From Actinomycetes bacterium (GTDB lineage: Bacteria > Actinomycetota > CALGFH01): 7,858 bases of DNA. A program made the translations under genes and the position numbers. Below are positions 1-5,863 of this stretch, piece by piece. Each line of letters starts with the position of its first letter. Position 1 is the stretch's first letter. The stretch covers positions 1 through 7,858 of the forward strand of contig JASLIH010000029.1 in the NCBI GenBank assembly GCA_030152105.1, in the 5' to 3' direction. The notes under the pieces were generated by a model that ran no database searches, was not told the DNA's origin, and was given only the letters and a program-made list of their open reading frames with translations.

Positions 1-177
1 CCCATGGGGCTGGCCAGCTTCGCCTTCGACTTCCGACCCATCCGCAGATTCGCCGAGCGCGACCACGCCAACATCGTCTCCTGGAGCCAGTTCGACCGCG
101 GCAGCCACTGGGCCGCCCACGACGCCCCCGACCTCCTCCTCACCGACCTACGCCAGTTCTTCCGGACGCTTCGCTGA
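1..177 (+). CDS. Epoxide hydrolase-like alpha/beta hydrolase, C-terminal end only
   Basis: Frame 1 is open from the window edge to a TGA at 175-177, giving 58 visible residues. The segment resembles the C-terminal end of actinobacterial epoxide hydrolases of the alpha/beta-hydrolase fold. Asn24-Ile-Val-x-Trp is followed by Asp32-Arg-Gly-Ser-His36-Trp-Ala-Ala and then an Ala-Pro-Asp-Leu helix ending in Phe-Phe-Arg. In this family the His of the D-R-G-x-H segment is the catalytic base of the Asp-His-acid triad; the nucleophile would lie upstream, outside the window. The enzyme would open epoxides to diols in the cytoplasm, but the substrate cannot be told from this piece. An ATG at 4 is in frame but sits in mid-domain, so it is not taken as the start. 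The gene converges on the sugar operon and has no evident functional link to it. A haloalkane dehalogenase or other alpha/beta hydrolase is the alternative. Confidence 0.72.
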   Translation, partial: PMGLASFAFDFRPIRRFAERDHANIVSWSQFDRGSHWAAHDAPDLLLTDLRQFFRTLR

Positions 178-202
178 CCACCCAGCGCGAGCACCCGTTC
201 CC

Positions 203-229
203 GGCCCGACACCGGCGGCCGCCGGGGCC
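203..229. terminator. Possible GC-rich stem-loop between convergent genes
   Basis: The gap between the hydrolase stop and the end of the sugar operon (178-260) contains a perfect 14-base palindrome at 212-225 (ccggcggccgccgg). Flanking arms ggccc (203-207) and gggcc (225-229) could extend the stem on one side of a small bulge. Its place between two converging genes suits a two-way terminator. No T-tract follows on either strand, so it is not a canonical intrinsic terminator. GC-rich palindromes are also common by chance at this base composition. Confidence 0.3.
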
Positions 230-260
230 TGGCGCATCCCGGCGACCGCTGGCCGGTTCG

Positions 261-1244
261 TCAGCAGCTCGACTTGTAGAGGAACGGCTTCACGTCCGGG
301 TCGTTCATGTTGTCCTTGGTGACCACGACAAACCCGGTGCCGATCTTCTTCTGGACCGGCTCACCCTTGAGGGCGGCGATCGCCTGCTCAACGCCCGCCT
401 TGCCGATGTCGGCGGGCTTCTGGGCGATCAGCGCCTGGACGACACCCTGCTCGAGGTCCTCCACCTGCTTGGGGCCGGCGTCGAAGCCGACGATCTTGAC
501 ATTCTTGGAGGAACCGGCGCTGCGCAGCCCGGTCGCGGCCCCCTCGGCCGAGAACAGGTTGGTGCCGAAGATGCCCACCAGGTCGGGGTGGGCGGCCAGG
601 GCGGCGGTCGCCTTGGAGGCGGCGACCTCCGGCTTGTCGTTGGAGTACTCCTGGCCGATGTACTTGAGGCCTGGCGTCTTCTTGATCTCCTCCTCGAATC
701 CCTTGGCCCGGGCGTCGGTGGTCGAGATGCCGGGCTTGACGTTGATGACCAGGACCGAGCCCTTGCCGCCGGTCAGCTCGGCCAGGGTCCGGGCCGCCTC
801 GCGGCCGCCCTCCTCGTTGTCGGAGGCGATCTCGGACTCGGCCAGCTCGGCGCCGTTCTCGGTGGTGGTGTCGACGAACACCAGCTTGATCCCGGCCGCC
901 TTGGCCTGGGTCAGCGGCGGGATCATCGCCTGAGTATCGGTCGGGGCGATCAGGATTGCATCGGGCTTCTTGGCGACGACCGCGTTCACCACCGGGGTCT
1001 GCAGCGAGGCGTCGAACTCGTCTGGTGCGGTCACGTCCAGGGTTGCGCCGGCCGCAGTGGCCGCCTCCTGGGCTCCGCACTGCATGGTGACGTAGAACTG
1101 GTCGCCCTTGACCCCCTGGATCAGGGTCAGCTTGTACTGCTTCTCGGCGGTGCTCCCGCCAGTGCCTCCTCCCTTGTCGTCCCCACCGCACGCCGCAAGA
1201 ACGAGCGCGAGCGCGAACAGGCCGACGAGCCAACGACTGCGCAT
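261..1244 (-). CDS. Sugar ABC transporter substrate-binding lipoprotein (RbsB-like)
   Basis: This is a periplasmic-binding-protein type 1 receptor for a CUT2 sugar importer, anchored outside the cell membrane. The start has n-region Arg2 and Arg4, a hydrophobic core and a lipobox Leu16-Ala-Ala-Cys19. A Gly/Asp/Lys linker follows, then two alpha/beta lobes from about residue 37. Family landmarks include the Lys93-Pro-Asp-Ala strand, Asp126, Arg179, the FGTN segment (Asn229), Asp255 in VGFDAG and Gln275. By rough alignment, Arg179, Asn229, Asp255 and Gln275 match ribose-binding residues of RbsB, but the position of RbsB Arg90 reads Thr after Asp126, so ribose is not assured. Cys56 and the last residue, Cys327, are the only cysteines besides the lipid anchor. 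The ATG is four bases after the permease stop, with AGGAGG at 1252-1257. Being last in the operon with its own strong SD may favour high expression. The family is clear; the ligand is unknown. Confidence 0.93.
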   Translation of the reverse strand: MRSRWLVGLFALALVLAACGGDDKGGGTGGSTAEKQYKLTLIQGVKGDQFYVTMQCGAQEAATAAGATLDVTAPDEFDASLQTPVVNAVVAKKPDAILIAPTDTQAMIPPLTQAKAAGIKLVFVDTTTENGAELAESEIASDNEEGGREAARTLAELTGGKGSVLVINVKPGISTTDARAKGFEEEIKKTPGLKYIGQEYSNDKPEVAASKATAALAAHPDLVGIFGTNLFSAEGAATGLRSAGSSKNVKIVGFDAGPKQVEDLEQGVVQALIAQKPADIGKAGVEQAIAALKGEPVQKKIGTGFVVVTKDNMNDPDVKPFLYKSSC

Positions 1245-1248
1245 GGTG

Positions 1249-2298
1249 CTACCTCCTCTCGCCGCGCTCCTGCGCGCGGCGCTTGAGCTGGTCGATGTAG
1301 ACCGCGATGATCAGGACCGCCCCGACCGCGACCTGCTGCCAGAACGGCTGCACGCCGAGAATCACGAACCCGTTCTGTAGGACGGCTGGGATGAACACCC
1401 CGACGACCGTGCCGAGCACCGTCCCGATGCCTCCGAACAGGCTCGTGCCACCGAGGACGACAGCGGCGATCGCAGCCAGGTTGTCGGTCGAGTGCCCGCC
1501 GATGGTGGTCGTCGCAAAGCGGGCCAGCGACACCATGCCGGCCATGCCGGCCAGGAAGCCAGAGAGCGCGTACACCTTGATCAGATGCCGGTCGACGTTG
1601 ATGCCGGCGCGTCGGGCCGCCTCGGCGTTGGACCCGATCGCATAGGTGTAGCGCCCGAAGCGGGTCATGGAGAGGATGATCGCGCCGATGGCGGTCACGA
1701 CCGCCGCGATGATGACGACATAGGGCACGCCGGCCAGCTGCCCGATGCCGATGGTGGTGGTCAGCTGGAGGGGGATGCCGCGCACGTCGATCCCACCGGT
1801 GATCAGCAGGGCCGACCCCAGCGCCATCCCGAGCGTCCCCAGGGTGACGATCAGGGGCGGCACCCTGGCCTTGGTGATCAGCACGCCGTTGAGCACTCCC
1901 CAGGCCGTGCCGGCGACCAGACCGGCGACCAGACCGGCCCCGATCGCGTCCCATCCCTGGCCGCCAAGGGCGAGCATGACCTTGCCGGCGATCACCCCGG
2001 AGAAGACCAGCACCGACCCGACCGACAGGTCGATCCCGGCCGTGATGATCACGAACGTCATGCCGACGGCGATGATCAGCAGCCCAGAGGCGTCGGCGGC
2101 GATGTTGCGGAAATTGAAGACCGTGGCGAACTGCTCGAAGCGGAGGGCGGCGAACCCGGCCACGATCCCGAGCAGGATCAGGAATGTCCAGGTGGTCGTC
2201 TCGGTCAGCCGGCTGCGCAGCATGGCCTGCGTGCCGGTGTGCTTCGGCTCCTCCGTCCGTTCCTCTTCGGCCGGCGGCACCTCGCGGATCTCGCTCAC
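1249..2298 (-). CDS. Sugar ABC transporter permease, CUT2 family (RbsC/FrcC-like)
   Basis: This is the membrane channel subunit of the sugar importer, normally working as a homodimer. The 349-residue length is slightly above the usual 320-340 because of an acidic N-terminal tail of about 25 residues. Hydrophobic helices begin near residue 36 and continue to about 335. CUT2 hallmarks are Ala87-Gly-Ile-Asp-Leu-Ser-Val-Gly-Ser, the segment at 148-157 ending in Val-Thr-Leu-Gly-Thr-Leu-Gly, the cytoplasmic loop Arg213-Phe-Gly-Arg with Ala-Ile-Gly-Ser-Asn-Ala-Glu-Ala-Ala-Arg-Arg-Ala-Gly, and the Val281-Leu-Gly-Gly-Thr-Ser-Leu-Phe-Gly-Gly signature. The GTG start at 2298 overlaps the ATPase stop in a GTGA, with GGAGG at 2303-2307 four bases upstream. 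Overlap with the ATPase and the adjacent binding protein indicate a single transporter. A 12-base tandem repeat encodes the Ala-Gly-Leu-Val repeat at residues 121-130. Substrate is not predictable from the permease. Confidence 0.94.
   Translation of the reverse strand: MSEIREVPPAEEERTEEPKHTGTQAMLRSRLTETTTWTFLILLGIVAGFAALRFEQFATVFNFRNIAADASGLLIIAVGMTFVIITAGIDLSVGSVLVFSGVIAGKVMLALGGQGWDAIGAGLVAGLVAGTAWGVLNGVLITKARVPPLIVTLGTLGMALGSALLITGGIDVRGIPLQLTTTIGIGQLAGVPYVVIIAAVVTAIGAIILSMTRFGRYTYAIGSNAEAARRAGINVDRHLIKVYALSGFLAGMAGMVSLARFATTTIGGHSTDNLAAIAAVVLGGTSLFGGIGTVLGTVVGVFIPAVLQNGFVILGVQPFWQQVAVGAVLIIAVYIDQLKRRAQERGERR
1252..1257 (-). promoter_or_regulatory. Strong ribosome binding site of the substrate-binding protein
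   Basis: On the minus strand AGGAGG lies seven bases before the ATG at 1244 and starts inside the end of the permease gene, whose stop is at 1249-1251. It is the best SD in the operon. This fits the need for more binding protein than membrane subunits. Confidence 0.75.
1910..1938. repeat. In-frame 12-base tandem repeat in the permease gene
   Basis: The unit ccggcgaccaga occurs at 1910-1921 and exactly again at 1922-1933, followed by a five-base partial third copy. It encodes repeated Ala-Gly-Leu-Val on the minus strand, inside a hydrophobic segment of the permease. Because the unit is 12 bases, gain or loss of copies would keep the frame but lengthen or shorten a membrane helix by four residues. 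Confidence 0.7.
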
Positions 2299-3059
2299 GC
2301 CACCTCCCCGGTTTCGAGGGCACCGGTCATGGCGGCGATGACCTGCTCCATGGTGGTGTCGGCGGCGCGGTAGCGGGCCACCCGGACACCGAGCCGGAGC
2401 ACCTCGATGCGGTCGGCCAGCTCCATCACCTCCGGCATGTTGTGGCTGATCAGCACGACCGCGATGCCGGAGTCGCGCACGCGGCGGATCAGGTCCCGCA
2501 CCTTGGCCGACTGGACCACGCCAAGGGCGGCGGTCGGCTCGTCCATGAACACGACCTTGCTGACCCAGGTGGCGGCGCGGCTGACCGCGACGCTCTGGCG
2601 CTGACCGCCGGACAGGTTGGCCACCATCGCCCCGGTGTCCTGCAGGCCGATCCCGAGGTCGGCGAACGCCTTGTTGGTCTGTCGGCGCATGGCCGCCTTG
2701 TCCAGGAACCCGAGCTTGCCGAGCGGCCCGGGACGGACCAGCTCGCGCCCGAGGAACAAGTTGGCGGCCGGGTCGAGCTCGGGCGCGAGGGCGAGGTCCT
2801 GGTAGACGGTCTCGATGCCGAGCTCGCGCGCCGCGACCGGGGTCGGGATCGTGACCAGGCGGCCTTCGAACCGGACCTCGCCGCCGTCGGGGGCCAGGGT
2901 TCCCGACAGGATCTTCACCAGCGTGCTCTTGCCCGCGCCGTTGTCGCCCACCAGCGCGGCCACCTCACCCTGGTAGGCGGCGAAGTCCGCGCCCTGCAGC
3001 GCCCGGACACCGCCGAAGCTCTTGACGATGCCGCTTGCCTCCAGCAGCGGATCGCTCAC
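2295..3059 (-). CDS. Sugar ABC transporter ATP-binding protein, single-domain CUT2 type (FrcA-like)
   Basis: This is the cytoplasmic ATPase that powers the sugar importer. In its 254 residues all ABC motifs are seen: Walker A Gly38-Asp-Asn-Gly-Ala-Gly-Lys-Ser-Thr46, Q-loop Gln87 in the ETVYQDL context typical of sugar CUT2 ATPases, signature Leu149-Ser-Gly-Gly-Gln-Arg-Gln, Walker B ending Asp173-Glu174-Pro-Thr, and switch His206. RbsA, XylG and AraG carry two fused ABC domains (about 500 residues). This protein has one domain, with both ATP sites complete upon dimerisation, as in FrcA of the rhizobial fructose system. The GTG start at 3059 overlaps the kinase stop (GTGA) and has AGGAG six bases upstream. 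An ATG at 3158 would add an Arg-rich leader that lies wholly inside the kinase gene and lacks family similarity, so it was not used. The gene ends in a GTGA overlap with the permease. Confidence 0.94.
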   Translation of the reverse strand: MSDPLLEASGIVKSFGGVRALQGADFAAYQGEVAALVGDNGAGKSTLVKILSGTLAPDGGEVRFEGRLVTIPTPVAARELGIETVYQDLALAPELDPAANLFLGRELVRPGPLGKLGFLDKAAMRRQTNKAFADLGIGLQDTGAMVANLSGGQRQSVAVSRAATWVSKVVFMDEPTAALGVVQSAKVRDLIRRVRDSGIAVVLISHNMPEVMELADRIEVLRLGVRVARYRAADTTMEQVIAAMTGALETGEVA

Positions 3060-4549
3060 CGCCCGCTCCTCTCTGGTCCAAGGTTGGCAGATGCGGGGCC
3101 GCGACCGCGTCCGTGCCGAGCGGCTGAGGTTCCGTTGGCCCCGTCGGGTGGCAGCCAACCGCCCTCGCGACCGGCTGGGCCATTGTCGGGTTCCCCGGAC
3201 CCCTCCGGGGGGGCGGGCAGGTCACCGATTCCCGCGTAGCGGCCTGCGGCGATGCCGGCCAGCAGCGCGGCGCCGCGGGCGCCGGCCTGGCTGACGTGCG
3301 GCCACTCGAAGGGGCCGAGCACCGCCCGCTTGACCGACCGGACGGCCAGGCTGCGGGCCCAGCCACCGGCCAGCACCAGCCGCCGGCTTGGCCCGGCGAC
3401 CGACTCGATGTGCGCGCGCAGCTCGGCTGCCCGCTCGGCAACCGCCTCGAGCGCCGCCCGCCACACGAGCGCGGGACCCGGGTCCGTGCCGATGCCCTCG
3501 AGCGTGGCCCGTTCGCCGAACACCTCCCGCACGGTCATGCCGCGGCTGCCGGGTGGGACGGTCGCGGCGGCCCGGTCGAGCTCCTCGCGCCCCTGGTCGT
3601 CGACGCCGAGCAGGTCGAGGAAGCGCCGGAGGGCAAGCCCAGCCCTGGAGGCGCCGAGCAGGGCGTACTGGCTCGGCAGGACGTGCCAGCCGACGGTGAC
3701 GTGCGCCGCGACCAGCCGGCTGACGTCGGCGGCAGCGACCGGGGGCGGGACGGCCCGGATGAGCGCCTCGGCGGTACCACAGGAGTCGAACAGGTCGCCG
3801 GGCCAGGTTGCGCCGGCCCCAACCGACGCGCTGAGGTGATCGTGGCCGGCCACGGTGAGGGTGGCGCCAGCCAGGCGTGGAAGGCGGTCGCCGCTGGCCC
3901 GGCCGGCCGGGCTGCCCGCCTGGACCAGGTCGGCCAACAGCCCAGGTGGCGCATTGGCCCACGCGCAGGCCTCCTCCCACCAGACCCGCCGTTGCAGATC
4001 GAGCAGGCCCGTCCGGGAGGCCAGCGACAGCTCGGCGACCTGTTCGCCACCAAGGCCATGCACTACCCATTCGGCCACACCGAGCCAGCGCACCGCGTCG
4101 GAGACCTCCGGGTGGTTGGCCCGGAGCCAGGCATACTTGGCGATCGAGAACAGCGGGCGGACCGGCAGACCGGTGTGGGCCGAGAACCGCTCGGCGCCCA
4201 GGTCGGTGGCGAGCCGGGCCGCCTCCGCCTGGCCGCGCGCGTCGTGCCAAGCGATCGCCGGTGCCACCGGTCGGCCGTGGCGGTCGAGCAGCACGCCGGT
4301 CTCGGCCATGCTGGTCACCCCGACGCCGATCACCGGGCCGCTGGGGGCGCGCTCCAGGGCGGCCGCGGTCGCGGCCAGCGCCGCGTCGAGCAGCTTCGCC
4401 GGCGGCAGCTCGGCCCCGGTCGGTACGACGGTCCAGGGAGTCCGGGCCGCGCCGTGCGCGACCTCTGTCCCGTCGCTAGCTCGGACCACTGCCGCCTTGC
4501 ACGCGGTGGTGCCGACGTCGATGCCGACCAGCAGCTCGTCGCCGCTCAT
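3056..4549 (-). CDS. FGGY-family carbohydrate kinase (xylulokinase-like), substrate unknown
   Basis: This predicted cytoplasmic kinase would transfer phosphate from ATP to a sugar or polyol delivered by the adjacent importer. It has the two actin-like domains of the FGGY family: the phosphate-1 loop Gly9-Ile-Asp-Val-Gly-Thr-Thr with Cys-Lys-Ala, substrate-site Trp101-His-Asp-Ala-Arg105, catalytic-base Asp237 in Ala-Gly-His-Asp-His, phosphate-2 loop Asp255-Ser-Cys-Gly-Thr-Ala-Glu-Ala, and adenosine motif Leu393-Ala-Gly-Gly-Trp-Ala-Arg. At 497 residues it is within family size, but roughly the last 55 residues, from about 443, are Gly/Pro/Arg-rich and look disordered instead of like the usual end of the fold. 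The ATG at 4549 overlaps the isomerase stop (ATGA) with only a weak AGGG SD, suggesting translational coupling. FGGY members act on xylulose, ribulose, fuculose, rhamnulose, glycerol, gluconate, erythritol and autoinducer-2; the sequence does not separate these. Confidence 0.9.
   Translation of the reverse strand: MSGDELLVGIDVGTTACKAAVVRASDGTEVAHGAARTPWTVVPTGAELPPAKLLDAALAATAAALERAPSGPVIGVGVTSMAETGVLLDRHGRPVAPAIAWHDARGQAEAARLATDLGAERFSAHTGLPVRPLFSIAKYAWLRANHPEVSDAVRWLGVAEWVVHGLGGEQVAELSLASRTGLLDLQRRVWWEEACAWANAPPGLLADLVQAGSPAGRASGDRLPRLAGATLTVAGHDHLSASVGAGATWPGDLFDSCGTAEALIRAVPPPVAAADVSRLVAAHVTVGWHVLPSQYALLGASRAGLALRRFLDLLGVDDQGREELDRAAATVPPGSRGMTVREVFGERATLEGIGTDPGPALVWRAALEAVAERAAELRAHIESVAGPSRRLVLAGGWARSLAVRSVKRAVLGPFEWPHVSQAGARGAALLAGIAAGRYAGIGDLPAPPEGSGEPDNGPAGREGGWLPPDGANGTSAARHGRGRGPASANLGPERSGR
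3066..3070 (-). promoter_or_regulatory. Ribosome binding site deciding the GTG start of the ABC ATPase
   Basis: AGGAG on the minus strand lies six bases before GTG at 3059, inside the last codons of the kinase gene. Together with the GTGA overlap it supports this start over the upstream in-frame ATG at 3158. Confidence 0.7.
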
Positions 4550-5592
4550 GATGCGCCCTGTGGGGTCGACCCGGCCTCGGGGCCTGGGGGCAGGGCGCGG
4601 ACTGCCTCGAGCCGACCGCGGAGCTCACCCGGTCCGGCGGCGAAGGGCACCAGCACCGTGTCGCCGCGGCCGAGGTCGAGGCTGCCGCCGCGCGACTCCA
4701 GTCGGCCCGACCCGTGCGTGACGACCAGGATCGAGAAGGCCGCCTCGAGCGGCGCGGTCGGGTCGGGTCGTAGCCGCTCGGCTCGAAAGAACGGGTCGGC
4801 CTCGGCCGGGAGCAGTCGCTCGGCCCCCAGTCGGACCGGGCCGCGCCTGTCGCGCAGCCGCTCCAGCTCGGCCGGGCCCCAGCCCGAGCGGTCGACACAG
4901 CGCAACGCGAGGTCGAAGCCAAGCTCCAGATGGCCTTGGCGGCGACCGTCGACGGCGAAGCCGTCCCACTCCAGCAGCACAGAGAAGTCGGTCGGCTCCT
5001 GCAGCTCGACCAGGAGCACCCCCTCGCCGATGGCGTGCGGCATCCCGGCCGGAACGAGCACGGTGTCGCCCGGGGCCACCGGGACGGCGTTGAGGCTGGC
5101 CAGCAGCGCCTTGACCCGCTGCTCCTCGACCAGCTCGGCCAGACGGCCCAGCTGCATGGCCTCGCGAAAGCCCAGATGCACGACGGGCTCGGGGCCACTG
5201 GTGCCAATGATGACCCAGGCCTCGGTCTTCCCCCAGGGGCAGCCAAGGTGACGACTGGCGAAGGCGCGGTCCGGGTGGCTGTGGACTGGGAGGCGCTCGC
5301 CAGCGTGGAGCAGCTTGACCAGCAGCGCGGGGTTGGCGCCATAGGTGTCGGCGTGGCGCTGTCCCAGGAAGCCCTCTGCGTCTGCCTGGACCGCGTCGCG
5401 CAACGTACGCCCGTCCTCCAGCCGGGTCAGGCCGTCGATGGCCGACCCGAAGGCGGTCGTGGTCGAGCCGATCCAGTCCTCGGGAAGGAACTCGCCACCA
5501 GCCTCGGGCCTCGTGCCGCGCAGCTCGTCGATGGCCGGCCCACCCCGGTAGAAGCGCGGGAAGCGGTTGGCGGCCAGACGGATCGGCTTCAT
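4546..5592 (-). CDS. manA: Class I mannose-6-phosphate isomerase family protein
   Basis: This is a cupin-fold, metal-dependent phosphosugar isomerase; the family interconverts mannose 6-phosphate and fructose 6-phosphate in the cytoplasm. The family start is seen (Ala8-Asn-Arg-Phe-Pro-Arg-Phe-Tyr-Arg-Gly-Gly). Probable metal ligands are His104 and His106 (His-Ser-His-Pro-Asp), Glu124 (Gly-Lys-Thr-Glu-Ala-Trp) and His186 (Pro-Ala-Gly-Met-Pro-His-Ala-Ile-Gly). A second cupin-like half follows, with Pro-Phe-Ala-Ala-Gly near 316. The length of 348 residues suits the short bacterial type. I chose ATG 5592 because the family start follows at once and GGGAG lies eight bases upstream. An in-frame ATG at 5607 adds five residues, and its GGAGG is only three bases away. 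It is the first gene of the operon and overlaps the kinase. Since the next gene is an FGGY kinase and not a hexokinase, the true substrate may be another ketose/aldose phosphate; the symbol marks the family, not proven activity. Confidence 0.87.
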   Translation of the reverse strand: MKPIRLAANRFPRFYRGGPAIDELRGTRPEAGGEFLPEDWIGSTTTAFGSAIDGLTRLEDGRTLRDAVQADAEGFLGQRHADTYGANPALLVKLLHAGERLPVHSHPDRAFASRHLGCPWGKTEAWVIIGTSGPEPVVHLGFREAMQLGRLAELVEEQRVKALLASLNAVPVAPGDTVLVPAGMPHAIGEGVLLVELQEPTDFSVLLEWDGFAVDGRRQGHLELGFDLALRCVDRSGWGPAELERLRDRRGPVRLGAERLLPAEADPFFRAERLRPDPTAPLEAAFSILVVTHGSGRLESRGGSLDLGRGDTVLVPFAAGPGELRGRLEAVRALPPGPEAGSTPQGAS

Positions 5593-5600
5593 GGCACGGT

Positions 5601-5605
5601 CTCCC
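5601..5605 (-). promoter_or_regulatory. Ribosome binding site deciding the isomerase start
   Basis: GGGAG on the minus strand is eight bases before ATG 5592. A second purine run, GGAGG at 5611-5615, sits only three bases before the alternative ATG at 5607. Both starts may be used, but spacing and family similarity favour 5592. Confidence 0.5.
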
Positions 5606-5787
5606 ATGGCCCTCCAAGCAGCGCTCCAGCGGCCGGGCTTGGTCCGTACGCCGAGCCCCGTCAGCAGGGCAGCTCAACTGGGATGTCCGCAGCAGTTTCG
5701 CATCAACGCTCCAGGCACGAAAGAAGCCCAGAGCGCGCCGGAACCGGCATCGCCCCGCCACGCCGTCCAGCTGGGATCACCTCGTCG

Positions 5788-5802
5788 GATGAAGCCATCA
5801 TC
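5788..5802. promoter_or_regulatory. 15-base inverted repeat, candidate operator
   Basis: The arms gatga (5788-5792) and tcatc (5798-5802) are perfect reverse complements around a five-base spacer. The site lies 61 bases before the reductase ATG and about 195 bases before the isomerase start, where a repressor of the rightward promoter could bind. Five-base arms occur by chance fairly often, so this is only a candidate. Confidence 0.25.
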
Positions 5803-5850
5803 ACGCACGGCGGTACGAGCATTCCGGCGCTACCGTGGCCGGCGATCTCT

Positions 5851-5858
5851 GAAGGAGG
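5851..5858 (+). promoter_or_regulatory. Ribosome binding site deciding the aldo/keto reductase start
   Basis: GAAGGAGG ends five bases before ATG 5864. The reading frame stays open upstream to 5567, but only this ATG has a good SD and is followed by the canonical reductase N-terminus. Confidence 0.8.
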
Positions 5859-5863
5859 CGGCG

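Larger units (their letters stand above)
5593..5863. promoter_or_regulatory. Divergent intergenic region with the presumed promoters of the sugar operon and the reductase
   Basis: This is the only sizeable non-coding gap in the window. It must hold the start signals for the leftward sugar operon, and probably for the rightward reductase. The middle part (about 5670-5730) is visibly less GC-rich than the genes. I could not fix a convincing -35/-10 pair on either strand. Seen are a 15-base inverted repeat at 5788-5802, a GTTTCG (CGAAAC on the other strand) at 5695-5700 that resembles a half-site of LacI-type operators, and the octamer cgctccag at 5622-5629 and 5707-5714. No regulator gene lies next to it. 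No small ORF with credible features was seen. Confidence 0.5.

Noticed and set aside
212..225. Palindrome as a recombination or attachment site
   Set aside because: No integrase, transposase or duplicated flank is present; a weak stem-loop between convergent genes is the simpler reading.
1492..2373. Plus-strand open frame opposite the permease
   Set aside because: His/Asp/Arg-rich composition without hydrophobic core or motifs; it is the complement of the permease codons.
3060..3158. Upstream ATG start for the ABC ATPase
   Set aside because: The added 33 residues are Arg-rich, overlap the kinase and are not part of the family; the GTG at 3059 has an SD and a 4-base overlap.
3296..5251. A very long open frame on the plus strand across the kinase and isomerase (651 codons)
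   Set aside because: It is antisense to two genes with complete catalytic motifs, reads as low-complexity Arg/Gly/Ala/Pro sequence, and has no SD or domain. Long antisense frames are expected at this GC content.
261..5592. Autoinducer-2 (Lsr-type) uptake system, since LsrK is also an FGGY kinase and the transporter is ribose-like
   Set aside because: There is no LsrF/LsrG-like gene, the permease is a single gene where Lsr has two, and an isomerase is present instead.
5567..5863. Upstream in-frame starts for the aldo/keto reductase
   Set aside because: The extra stretch overlaps the isomerase start and the intergenic region and lacks similarity; the SD at 5851-5858 fixes the start at 5864.
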